From positions 207,863 through 271,862 of the forward strand of contig ML977020.1 of NCBI GenBank assembly GCA_010015675.1: a stretch of 64,000 nucleotides of DNA. The letters are read 5' to 3'. Position 1 is the first letter of the stretch; the number at the start of each line of letters is the position of its first letter. The notes beneath the pieces were generated by a model. The model did no database searches. It was not told the DNA's origin and saw only the letters and a list, made by a program, of their open reading frames with translations. A program made the translations under genes and the position numbers. Below are positions 35,620-47,015 of this stretch, one piece after another. The stretch comes from Byssothecium circinans. Its lineage: Eukaryota > Ascomycota > Dothideomycetes > Pleosporales > Massarinaceae.

Positions 35620-36572
35620 CTACTCTTTCCGTTCCCCATCAACTCTTGTATCCAAGTCCTTGATCATATGCACAATCCGAATCCCCTCCCCATTCGGACA
35701 CCGAACCAAATCCTCCTTCCCACTCCTCACATACCCACACTTTTCATACAACCTAAACGCATAAACATCAGCACTCGTGCCCTCCCGTCACCCTCCAACC
35801 AACCCAAACCAGCCCCAAAAAAGAAAGCAGCAAAACTCACGAAACCCCACTAAGCGTAGCCCCCATCTCGACCCTTGCAAACCCGCCTTCCCACGCCCTC
35901 CCCTCGCAAAACCTCATCATCATAGTCCCCAGACCCCTCCTCGCCCACGCGGGATGCGTGAAAATCGCCCGAATACTCGCCCTCTCCTTCTCCGGGTCGC
36001 GCTTCTCGGGGAGTCGGAGGTGCGTGGGCGCCGTATCCGCACCATACAGTGTGCGGCGGAAGGACCAGCCGCCGCAGGCCGCGATGGTGGAGGGGGAGGT
36101 GACGGGGTAGAGGATGAAGTAAGTTTTGTCCTGTTTGGGGTGTGTGTTAAACATGGACATTATTTTAATATCAAGGTAGAGTAGGGTAGGTAGGGCAGGG
36201 TAGGTTATGCTATGTGAAGTGAACGGTTTACGAGCCAGTGCTTTGATCTAGGATAGGATAGGATAGGATAGGTAGGTAGGGAGGTGAATCCAATGCATAA
36301 GGAAAGTATGGGATGGATAGACGGCAAAAACGCACGTGAAGCAGCACCGTATCCGGGCCGAAGAGAAACCCGATCGAGCCGTCGAGCTCGGCTTGCGTGT
36401 AGTACGCCTTCCCCAGGGCGCGGAGCGAGTCCTCGATCGTCTTTTGGAGCGCCGGGATGTCTTCTCGCGTCGCTTCTCGGAAGGCGAAGGTGTGGGTTGC
36501 TTCTTGGGCTTTCGAGTCGGCGATCGGGTCCGAGTGCTGGGTTGTCGGGATTGGGCTTGTGTTGGTGGTCAT
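35620..36572 (-). CDS. GNAT-family N-acetyltransferase
   Basis: Three exons: 36572-36336, 36130-35841, 35773-35620; 226 aa. Introns are GTGCGT..CAG (205 nt, repeat-bearing) and GTGAGT..GAG. Residues about 30-200 form the GNAT fold: FREATREDIPALQ, RAIFTHPAWARRGLGT with the acetyl-CoA pyrophosphate loop RRGLG (143-147), and late strand YAFRLYEKCGYV. The acceptor substrate cannot be read from sequence. The last exon is supported because only the CACGAG acceptor keeps phase and restores the typical LYEKCGY motif. It lies tail-to-tail with the polyamine-oxidase-like gene. Polyamine acetylation before oxidation is a known pathway, so this enzyme is a candidate for that step, by context only. Confidence 0.8.
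36179..36284. repeat. Simple repeats (GTAGG)n and (GGATA)4 inside a GNAT intron
   Basis: GTAGG/TAGGG-like units occupy about 36179-36205. Four exact GGATA units lie at 36251-36270, followed by GGTA units. The tract sits within intron 1 of the GNAT gene and accounts for that intron being about three times longer than others in the window. Confidence 0.85.
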
Positions 36573-37774
36573 TGTGGTGGGCTTTTGCGTGGCGGTTTGG
36601 ATGCTCGTGTGGTGGTGAGGGGAAGGGGGAAGTGAGGCTCAGTAGGTGGGATTTTTTTGGTGTTGGTTTTGGTGGAGGGTGAGTTCGGCTTCACTTTTGT
36701 ATGCAAGTTGTTTTATACGAGCATGCATGCGATATCGGACCAATCATGCAAGGCCCCGCTAGACAGAGTCATACGGTAAAGGGCTTCCTTCCCGACGGAA
36801 ACCGATCGGGTAAAAGATTGTCGAAGGTGTCTCACGTTTCACAAAGTAGAAGTAGGGAACGAGGCTATGTTGGGTTTAGTTCACCAGATCCGGCCCCTAA
36901 ACATCACTACCCAGCACGAAGATTTTGAAAGGATTAAAACATATCAATTGACTTTTGCCCAACTTTGAGAAAAAGAGTAGAAAAGAGATGCATTCCATCC
37001 ATTTCATTGTACCGCCCAGTCTCCATGCGATTTGATTGACTTGCAGAATCCAATCCACCACTGCCAAGCGCCATACTCATACACCCAAAACCTTCCCAGA
37101 CGAAGGCGGAAAACATATTATAGAAGCAAGATACCCAAGGAAAGATCCGCCGCTCATGAGGCACAAAGTAAAAGTGCAGTGAAGGGGGAGAACAGGAGTT
37201 TGCAAACTACAACCACCATTTTGAACAAACCCTCCGGCGATCTGGAAGAGATGAAGTGGAGAAAGTGCTACCGTGGAAACCCGTGAAAAGTATGGACAGT
37301 GAACGCATTAAAAGGTCGTTTGGATGCTGGTAGGCGAAAGAGGTCATGCGCAGAATCGAAAGCGGATCCGTGAATTGACATGTAGCCGCTGGCAAATCCT
37401 GTTTACACCGCACTTTCAAATCGTTCCGGGAATCAGGAGGCAAATTTGCAACCATGAATGAGCATACTGAGCAATGAACCATTTGCACACATTCACAGCC
37501 TGTATCCGATGAAGAGTATGACGTGCGATTGAAGGTCGTTGGCCCGGTTGTCAATTCATGTCATCGATGAGCAACGCAAACGCATCCTGTTGGTGTTTTA
37601 CTGAAGTAGGCGAGCGAGCATAGCATGCATGTCCGAGATGAAAATGAGATCTGCAGTCGAAGTCGAAAATGGTCCAGTCAAAGCATGTCAAGTCCACATA
37701 TCGGGCGTGCAGTCAAGCATCAATCGAAGTGTGGCTGCTCAGCATCGCATATGCGCGCAAAGAAAGTCTAGTGC
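36573..37774. other. Intergenic region between GNAT and KH-protein genes
   Basis: The left side is the GNAT promoter; the right side is the 3' flank of the KH gene. No frame with recognisable content. Confidence 0.55.
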
Positions 37775-39664
37775 TTACGCACCCGGTGGGCGTTGGTCAC
37801 CACCCTGCGCTCCCTGGGCTTGGTTTTGGTATCCGAGCGAGGAATACCACATGGCAAGATAGTTTTGGTATCCACCATAGATGGCGTAAGGGTCAGCAGC
37901 GGCCGCACCATCGCCTCCTTGGGGCGGCTGCTGGGCTGCACTGGGCTGACCGCTGGGTTGGCCATAGTTAGACTGTTGCTGCTGATGTGAGTAGTGGTCA
38001 TTTTGATCACGGTCACGATGATCGCGGCCACCACCGGCGCGCCTCTGGTTATTTTTCTCCTTCTGCATCGCGTTAACAAATGATCTGCTCATAGGGCGGG
38101 GAAAAATACTTACTACTTGATCCACTTTCTCCCAGATGGCATTCTTTGCTTCAGCAATAGCCGACGGGGTGCCAACCAGACCGATTTCACGCTCAATGTC
38201 TGCGCCGGAAGCTTGGGAAACGTTGATTTTGCATCCAGTGGTTGCTTGCATGTCTTTGATGGTCTCACCGCCTAGAAAGGGTCAAAATTGGAACAAGTAG
38301 AGGCACAGTAAGCATCTTACCTTTGCCGATGATCATGCCTACAGCATCCGATGGAACCATGATTTTGTCGTTGACTTTGCCAGCACCGGCACCACCACTA
38401 CTGTACGGGTCAAAGTTGTCACGCCTGTTGCTGCTGTTGTACTGCGGGTTGTTCTTGGGCGGGCCACCATCATTGTTTTGTTGGTCACTGTCGACAATCT
38501 CCATGATGAGTTCTTTGGCCATGGCAGCGGCAGCAGGGCTTCCAATCAGGTTGACAGGGCGAAGACCATTCAAGCTCTTGTTTTCACCAACAATATTGAC
38601 ATGGCAGCCACTTCGTTCTTGGAGATCACGAATAGTCTCACCACCGCGGCCGATGATCAGACCAACAGTGCGATCAGGAATCATGATTTGAGAAGACTGC
38701 TCGCCATCACGCAGAGCAGGCTGCTGTTGGCCCGGCTTGACACTGTTGTTGCGCGAATTTTGACCAGTCTCACGGGCAGGATTACCGCCGTTCTCCTCAA
38801 TGATACGGTTGATCTCGCGCTTTGCAGTAATACGTGCACCAGGACTACCGGTGATGCGGCATTCACGTGTGGGACCAGTATTGGGGCCGTTGATGAATTG
38901 GATTCGCGTACCAGATTCTTGTTCGATGCGACGCAGGCTCTCGCCTTGCCGTCCAATGACGAGACCAACCAAAGATGAGTCAATCAAGATCACTTCCGAG
39001 TTGTCATTGGGGGGCGGGGAGCGATCACGTCCGCCATAGCCACCACGCGGAGGCGGAGAATATTGATTGCGTCTAGGAGAGCGGGAGCGGTCGCGACCAT
39101 GGCCGCCGCCACCGCCACGTCGCTCTTCGCGATACGGGTTGTAACTGTCACGCATATTATCACGGCGCGCAGGCGATCGCGAACGGGACCGAGTCAGATC
39201 TCCGTAGTCGCGACCGCGCAATCGCGGATCTTCAGAGTGAGCTGCAGCTGCGTAAGTCGATGGTGAGGCATTGTGACCTGGCATGACGAAGCTACCTGGG
39301 CGCGGGTCATAGCTGAGGCCCTTCTGCGCCGCAAACCCACGCGCCTTGGCAAGGGCATCCTGTATGCTCACAGAGCCAGAGCTGGCGGGTTTGATGGCGC
39401 TCAGGTCAATGCTGCCCGAGTGTGAAGGTTGGGGGAGAGGATAGCCGGGCATGGTGGGAGGTGTCGCGGTCGGGTACGGCGGAACGGCTCCCGGGGGCAT
39501 CTGCGGTGGTGCGCCCTGCTGTGGAACCTGCGTGGGCGTCGTCGTGGGAGGTCGTGCGGCTGCGCAATGATTAGCGACTGTCTTCTACACAAGTTCGCCC
39601 TCGCGCGGGCCATGGGTGACGCACCGAGGGCCGCCAGGATGGCAGAGATGTCTGGTGTGGACAT
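37775..39664 (-). CDS. Triple KH-domain RNA/ssDNA-binding protein (FUBP/KHSRP-like)
   Basis: Four exons: 39664-39625, 39559-38321, 38271-38114, 38062-37775; 574 aa. A Pro-rich N-terminus and an Arg/Ser and Arg/Gly-rich stretch (about 125-195, with RSRSRSPARR and GGYGGRDRSPPP) precede three KH domains with intact GXXG loops: GRQG (216-219), GRGG (317-320) and GKGG (425-428). The third loop is formed across intron 2, which confirms that junction. The C-terminus is Gln/Gly/Asn/Tyr-rich, with a YQNYLAMWYSSLGYQ segment resembling the tyrosine-rich repeats of FUBP proteins. The family binds U-rich RNA or single-stranded DNA and acts in mRNA processing or decay. A specific fungal function is not assigned. 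Confidence 0.9.
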
Positions 39665-40517
39665 TGTGATTGCGCGTGCGACTAAAGTGTGGGTGTGTCA
39701 GAAGAATACAAGATAAGGCCGTCACTGGACTGGCGACTGATTCTGGAGCCTCGAGGTCGTGATGTCGGGTGTGTCGCGTTGTTGGAAGAGAGAGCAAGGA
39801 AAAGAACGCAGAAGTAGATGGCGCAGGTGCGCTAGTTGCTTTCGGCTAGCGCAAGGCTGATGACTCATCAAGCACCTGCACTGGGGCACGTCAACCACTT
39901 GGATAAACAAGTGAACGTTAGTAAAGAATTCTTATATATGTGTATCACAAGAGATGATCGCATTGTCACGTCCTATATGTACCCAAAGTCTATGCAACGA
40001 AAGCTATTCAAGGTACCATCACCTATCATTATCACTATGACTACAAACTACAACCTTGGGGCACATACCCAGCAGACACAAGACTGCCGCCTTCCCCAGC
40101 AACCTGAGCGCCAATCCCACGCACCATCCTATGCAAAAAGTATTCCAAAAGGGAGCAAGCCAGCAAGCAAGCAAGCAAGCAAGCAAACACACAAAAGCAA
40201 GTCAAGTCAGGTCTAGTGACAAGAGCATCGGAAATCGGTTTGTCCGATTAATCTGTGGGTATATGATGAGATGTGAATGGGAGTCGGAGTCGTACCATCC
40301 GTCCAGTCGAGCGTGCAAACGCGACCTACGCCTGTGTGCGATAGGAGGCCCGTGGGTGAAATATTGACAGAGCGAAGTGAATTATGGGGCGATCGACGCG
40401 CCGGAGGGGTTTTCAATTTTCATACACATTAGGTCGTGGTCGTTGTTGTACTGTAATCGAATCGAGCCTAAACGCCGGCAATGAAGGGAGCAAAGCGAGA
40501 CGTGAAGAAGGCTGATA
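39665..40517. other. Intergenic region between KH-protein and TBC genes
   Basis: It contains the KH-gene promoter and the 3' flank of the TBC gene. It includes a (GCAA)6 microsatellite listed separately. No gene. Confidence 0.55.
40163..40186. repeat. (GCAA)6 microsatellite
   Basis: Six uninterrupted GCAA units, preceded by an interrupted partial run, in the 3' flank of the TBC gene. Confidence 0.95.
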
Positions 40518-43481
40518 TTACATCTTCATCATCTGCGCCATGTTGTTCCACTTCTGCTTGAGTTGCTCGTATTCTTCGTTGATCTGGAGTTTGTATTAGC
40601 TTCATCCTCCAACGCAAAAAAGTGTGCGTGGGGTAGACTCACAGTTGCCCACTGCATCTTGGTAGACACGAGCTCCTTCTCCATCTCTGCCATATTCTCC
40701 TCCAATGCACGGTTCTCGTTGTGGACGACAATGTTCTTGGCCATGACCTCCTCCATTTCGCCCTTCATCCTGGCTTCAACCTCTTCGACCTGAGTGTCGA
40801 CGATTTTTTGTAGGCCCTCAACCTTCGTCTTGAGCGTCTCGTTTTCTTCTGACAGGCTGTCGTTCTCGACCTTGGTCTTGACGAGCTCAGAGACCACTTG
40901 CACGTGTTCGGCATCGGACTGCTCACAACGCGATTCGAGCCCGCGGACCTTCTTCTCAAGCATCGCAGACTTGTCTTTATAGCCTTGCAGCTCGGCCTCT
41001 CTTTCCTTTTCAACACGCTGCTGTTCTCTCCACTCAGTAGTGTATTGCTGGAGCATTTGTGGGGTGATCGGAACCGACACAGCGTCCTTAACTAATTGAT
41101 CGGCACGATACACCTCCTTGTCCACACCACTTGTGGAGCCGAAAAAGCCACTTTCCAGAATCGAGGAAGAAGACGGCGCCTTGTCAATGTACGCATCGAA
41201 GATCCGCTCCTTGAGGAATGTGGTCAATGTAGACATGTCTTTCATGCCCAACAATGCCCGTGCATTCTTCTGCATGAGCACGATGCCGAACTTCAAAATG
41301 GCGCCCTCGAGGCCATCGCTGAGTATCAAGTCGTATATCCTGAGCACCAATTGCAACGGAAAACGGTATGCAAACAATGTGAGGAACCATTGCGTAGCAT
41401 ACAACTGCGGCTTGACGTCCTTGCGACGGAGATGGCAGTAAAGGGCGGGTTCAAAATCCTCGAGAAGACGCTCAAACTGGTAGAGATGTAGGTGTAGTCC
41501 AGGCATGTCCTGAACAAACAGGTCTCGAAGCTTGTACTTATTCATGAGCGCCACAAACAGACTGAAAGCTTCCTCTTCCGGCATCTGCAAAATTTAGCAA
41601 TCGCACACAGCTGGTGACGGTGTAGAACTTACGTTGAATAATAATGGCATGGCGATAAAGTTCATCCCTTGTGCATAACCAACAGCCTCATCGTACAGGG
41701 CGTACGCTTTGCAGATTCCGAAAAGACCGTCTTGAAGGCCTGCCGCCATGAGATACTTGGAGTAGCTGGTTCTGGCACCCAAATCGCGTTTGATGACCTT
41801 TTCAAGCTTCTGAATCGCAACAGTTTCCTGCTTTGTCCGTCCCCCCCTATCCACACCGAGTTTGGCCTGCATCTTTGCGAAGTCTTCCGCTTTTTCGGAC
41901 GAGATAGATGGGGAAGGTAGCGCTGCGTTCGTGCTCCCATTGGTAGTCGCCGGAGTAGAGTAATCGGAATGGACGGACGATGAAGATGAAGTAACTGAGT
42001 CCTTTTCCTTCCCATCGCCATTGGGAATAAGGGGAGTCTTGGCTATTGCCTGTTCCTTGTCGGTTCCACGAACGACAAGTTCCCGGTAGGTGTTCTCCAA
42101 CTCTTCGTTTTTACTTTGCGAAAGCACCTGCCAGATAACTCCTCGGATGGCTTGCGGGATACCGTTCGCGATGGCTCGGTTGAGCTCTTCGGCACTTGTG
42201 CGGACAACAGCGGCTGGTCCTTCATTGACCACATTCTGCCAAAGGTCCCAGTCCACAGGCTCTGCAGTGTCGCCGGCCGGACCAGCGGCGAATCCAGCGG
42301 CCGTTCCAGGTGCTAAACTTGGGTTGACAGTTGACTGTCTGATCAAGCTGGCAGGTTTGGGGCTGGTCGGGCCAGAGGTGATGGCAGCGGCGTGCTCGTT
42401 GTCAGCGGCAGTGGGGCTCATTATGCCTAGTCCGAGGCCTGCTCGTTCGGCATCCTCGTCCAGTGTGATGCCGGCTTCTTCTCTCATCCTCAAAATCTTG
42501 AAGCGGTCTCGTAGACTGCCTGTACTGGCCCGCTTCGTCTGTCCATCTTCGTCGATATTTGCAAGAGCCATATCTGGATTGCTACCGATTGTTGCGAGCG
42601 AGGATGTGGTGTTTCTTCGGTCTGAGGACGACAACGGCGGAGACTCGGGCTGCTTCTTGCTGGAAGAATTTCGTGAGAGCCACGAGAAAGGGCTTGTGAG
42701 TTTTCTCGTAGGTGCGGTCGGGGTGGGTAACGAGGTATGTTTCTCCTTTTCTGCTGCTGGCGGAGCGACTGGCGGTGGAGGGAATTTGACGGGGGACATC
42801 TTGCCAGAGAGGCCTTGCAGTCCGCTCGCCGAGTCTCGAGAGGGCAATTTCGGAAGGAGGTCTGTTGACTTTGCGCCGCCTTCTGCCAATCGTCAGTGCG
42901 AACCCTTCAACGATAAAACGAGCGACGTTGTAGTTTAGAGAGTGGTCCAGCACGACCCGTTTGAGCATGTCCGTGGAACCACTGCAACAACGTGGCAGCA
43001 ATTTTAAACAGGGCAAACGTTACCTTCTTCTAGCGACACGTCGTCCATTGATGTGACGGATATGCGGTGCGCCGTCAGCAGAGGCGATTTCGACTGTGCT
43101 GCATCGTCGCCCGTCTGGGGTGCCATCTCTGCGGCCTCGGGGGTGCCATTGGGGACCTCCTTCTCCTTTGGCTTCTCCTTCTCTTCCTCTGAGCCGTCCC
43201 TGTTGGGAATCTCTGGTACCGGCGAGTCTGCTCGCGGCTCTTGTGCGGTCGAAGACGACGAGGTCCGGCGACTGAGCAGCGATCGTGTGCGTGAGCGGTC
43301 GGCATGTGAGGGCGGCCGGGGGGTCATGTCGTGAGCATCTTGAAAGTCCTCCTAGAAACTCGAATTAGAGTCGTCGACGAGCAATGGACAGAGATATACG
43401 CACCCCTTTGTCAGAGCTATTGGTGCTCTCTGTCCGCCGCGGTTGCGGTGGTGGCGTTGTGTGTGTATTTGCGTCGGCCAT
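40518..43481 (-). CDS. TBC-domain Rab GTPase-activating protein, Gyp5-like
   Basis: Five exons: 43481-43404, 43351-43024, 42882-41633, 41584-40643, 40583-40518; 887 aa. A long Ser/Pro-rich disordered N-terminus leads to the TBC domain (about 370-665): GIPQAIRGVIWQVLS, VIKRDLGART carrying the candidate Arg finger, and the YAQGMNF Gln finger motif, then the YATQWFLTLFAYRFP block. A coiled coil of about 150 residues follows, and a short last exon ends KWNNMAQMMKM. This arrangement fits yeast Gyp5/Gyl1 and the EVI5-type GAPs, which stimulate GTP hydrolysis by Ypt1/Sec4-class Rabs in ER-Golgi and exocytic traffic. The Arg lies one residue later than the IxxDxxR consensus. Confidence 0.88.
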
Positions 43482-45474
43482 GGCGTATAGCAGCCGTTGA
43501 AGCTAGGAAGTAGGAGTGATGTGTGGCTTGTTGTGGATGCGAGCAGCTGCACTGAAAGACCACCGTCGAGGCAGATAGAATGCGCAGCGTGTGGGAAATG
43601 TCGAAGTCCAGGAGAGGAGAGGAGAGGAGGTTCGTTAGGACATAGGGTGGGTCGTCATTGAACTGGATTAGATATGGGCGGTCGGGGAGGCTCTGGAAGA
43701 TTGGTGAATAGGTCGAGTCAGGTCCCTGCGCTAGGTCGATTCGCGAGCCCGAGCCGGGGGAAGAATGAGAATGAGAATAGAATGAGCCACACCTTGACGG
43801 TTACAGCAACTACTCAAAACAGCCCGACGACTGACGAGAGACGCGGACCTGCAGCTGTCAAGGGGGAGGGGAAGGGGAATGCACTGTTGGCTGCTGTCGC
43901 TGCTGCTGCTGCCGATGATGGAGTCACTGTTCGCATGCGCTGGGCGCTTCCCGTGTTGCAGTGACTTGGTAGCCTCTGACTGCTTAAGAGGAGCCGCAGT
44001 GGATCCACGTCGGTTTGTTTCACGCCCTGAAACCGCGGCCACGGCTATTATAAGTCCATCCACACGCACCAGTCATTACATCTGCATCACGAGACCATCC
44101 ATTCACCATCGCCACTAGATATACGATGCTCTCTGCACTACAATACACTTTGATCTGCACTTCAATTCTCCGCCTGTGAGAAGCAGCCACCAGGGCGACC
44201 CAGATGCGCCATGCAAGGGCGGCATTCACCCTCCACCCCGTCACCCCTTCAGCCCCTCCACAGCAGAGACAGGCTGCCCGGCTGTATGCCACGGAAGACA
44301 TCCTTTCCAACACCCACAGCTTTTCCCCATGCCTATGCCCGATCTCCGTATCCGCACGACAGGTTGAGCGGCCCCCCGATCTGCTCACGACATCCCGCCT
44401 GATTGTTGGAAAAGCGAGCATCAGCACGACATCACCATCGACATGCCCGGGTGGAATCTGGGATCTGGATTCTCATGCGGAACCTCACCAAGGGCGTCTC
44501 TCGCGGTATCGCATTGCGTTAAGACACGCAGACCATCGCGCTCTCCGGCGTGCCCGTAGAGCGCACTGAACCACACAACCAGCTGCGCGCGATCCCCCAC
44601 CTCCTTTCCAACCACAAATTCCACCATCCCATCATCACGTCAACATGCCCGAATTGACACAGCGGGAACGTGAGACGGACAACACAACTGACAGTCTGGA
44701 CTCTGTCATGCCCGCGGAGGCCGAGCGCGCTCATCCCGCAGTGTGTATCCCTGCAGCTGTAGCCGGACTCCAACCTCTATACGCAGCGGCTCGTGCGCCA
44801 ATCGTTCCCGACGCCCACCATATTCCGAAAACTACTTGACCCGCACGTGGGAAATCCACGGCCTCGTATGCGGCCTGTGGATAGCCCTGCTCCATGGTCG
44901 CCTTTAGACGTCAGCTTGGAACTGTTTGGTCTTTGACGCCTTGTTTCCTATTGAACTACGACGCCAGACCGGAACGTGAATAGGATGCTTTCAGAGCAGA
45001 TGGATTCCTAACAATACTTCCACTAGTCTTTTAACACTGTTTTCAGTTTCCTCGTTCATTATCCTACGAAGGGTATAGTCTGATTGCCATTTTCCTCATC
45101 GTCATCATGGCTGTCGGTCCCTACCGGGGCTATTCCCCACGCTCTTCCCAACCCACATCCCCTTTCGAGGATACTTAACAAGGGACCGAAAACGGAGCTA
45201 GAACATTTGCTTTCCACCGTATCATTGGAGCGATATTACAAAGATGCCAAAGCCAGAGTACACCCCTGAAATAATGTCGCTGTCGTTGGGCGAACAAGCC
45301 GTCACCCCACCGAGCCAGGGTATTGCCGGTGTGGATGTATACGTGGATGGAGAAGCTCGAAGAAGATCGGGGATAAGTTATTCAAAACCAAATCCTCTAC
45401 CTTCCGCAACGGTGCTGCCCAGCCAACCAGACTTTCCAACCAGTCGTAACCTCAGACCAACTGCCGAAACCCAC
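43482..45474. other. Intergenic region of 2 kb upstream of the TBC gene
   Basis: The part next to 43481 is the TBC promoter. A short GGAGA run lies at about 43611-43629 and CTG/GCTG runs near 43.9 kb. Plus-strand frames at 44.2-44.6 kb are compositionally biased and unsupported. No RNA gene recognised. Confidence 0.5.
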
Positions 45475-46253
45475 TCACGACCTCTTCTGAACAGTTAGTC
45501 CATAAACCCAAGCCCTCTCTTCGAGGAAAAAACATCTGAACTACTTACCTGACGTTCCTTAATAAACTCCAAAAGCCTATCCGTATCATCTTCTTCCCCT
45601 TCCAACGCAACCGACGGTCCCAACCTCTTATAGAACGCCCTCTCAAACTCCTCCGGGAAAAACCCCGCATACTCCCAATCAATAATAGCAGCGATCTTGA
45701 GCGTTCCCGGGTCCACAATGACGTTTTGCTGTAATAGGTCGTTATGGCAGAAGACATATTCCGCACTCGAAGAGGTCTGTAGGTCCCACTCATCGCGAAA
45801 TGTCTTCTGCAGCATCCTGTAGGGCAGAATGACATGTCCCGATGGCCCCCCTAGCCGGGCTCCACGGAGCGAATGCAAAGTCTCGATGTGCCCCTCCAGT
45901 TCCTTCGTAACAATTGCCTTTTGATCGTCGGTGAGAGCGCTCATGGACACGCCGTCAACGTAGCTTGTAACAATGTAAGCGGCATTATCGTCTTCGAAGC
46001 AAGCATGAAGCGTGGGAACGGGAATGTTGGTGTTTTCCTTGACATAGGTCAACGCCGCTGCCTCGTTGAGAATACGCTCCACCCCCAACCTCGGAACATG
46101 GATGGTTCCCTTGAACGGGCTTACTTGCCATTCGCTGGGACGCAGGGAGCGCTTGATGAAGGAGTTGTTGGCGTGGTAGTACTTCCTCTCTGCGGTGACG
46201 GCGAAGCAATTCTCCTCTTTTCGGGTATTTGCCATTTTGTTCGTCATGGGCAT
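45475..46253 (-). CDS. Phosphotransferase (APH/choline-kinase-like fold) protein
   Basis: Main exon 46253-45549, then a 12-nt last exon 45486-45475 after an intron with GTAAGT, ACTAAC branch site and TTCAG acceptor; 238 aa. Reading straight through would end at 45495 instead. Kinase-like features are a Glu in ERILNEAAAL, the hinge YIVTSYVDGVSM, the catalytic Brenner motif FCHNDLLQQNVIVD, and the metal-binding IIDWEYAGFFP. The fold is shared by aminoglycoside phosphotransferases, choline kinases and many fungal proteins of unknown substrate. Resistance function should not be assumed. The start is uncertain among ATGs at 46253, 46247 and 46235. Confidence 0.82.
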
Positions 46254-47015
46254 GGCTGATGGCTACGAACCCGGAAACAACGGCGCGGTGGTAGTTTGCG
46301 ATGGCTGAGAGACTTTGGAAATGGGTGGTTGCTGATTGCTGGTTGGTCTTTAAGGTCGTAGCCTTTCACTTGGAGAGCGGAGCACTGTCGCTTTTCTATC
46401 TGTTCCCACCGTCGCGAGGCGGTGAGGTGCTGCATGTGGCTGGCCAGTTGGTAGGTCACGTACGACTGCTACTGCTTTTTCGGATTCGAATCTTCAGAGT
46501 AAACGCTGCAGGCCTGGTTTCACCGGAATGCCAACCTGGGTGCCTGGGATGCTGCAATTGGGAGGTTACCTACTTTCCGCACGCTAAGCCAGGCCGCTTT
46601 GGTAGCCAATCAAACGTCAGCAGTGAGTTTATAATTCCACCGAGTAGCACGAAAGGCCGATAACACTCCGCCTACGGAGACGCAAGCCTCGGATCTGTAA
46701 GATAAGTCGGGGGGATGCAGAGTTTGGGGGAGGCTGTTGGAGATTACAACGATGGTGGGGAATATTGTTGGTTACATTTATGGCGAGGCGGGATGCGGGG
46801 TCTAGACGTTGCAACGAGTGCGGTAAAGAGGATTCAGGAGATGAGATGAGGATGAAAAGGAATCTTGGTATCATGGCCATGCTTGATTTGTGCTGCTACA
46901 CTTAATAAATAGTAACGGTACCTACCACTTTCTGACAACAATAGCTTCGATCAGATGGCAATTGTTCCCCTTGCGTCATCTTCCTCTCACAATACCACGT
47001 ACTTCTCCGCATCAC
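46254..47015. other. Intergenic region between APH-like and ZIP4 genes
   Basis: Promoter of the APH-like gene and 3' flank of ZIP4. No gene recognised. Confidence 0.55.

Noticed and set aside
44204..44569. 121-codon plus-strand frame with an N-terminus resembling a mitochondrial presequence
   Set aside because: The rest is biased Arg/His sequence without a domain; the three plus-strand frames overlap each other here.
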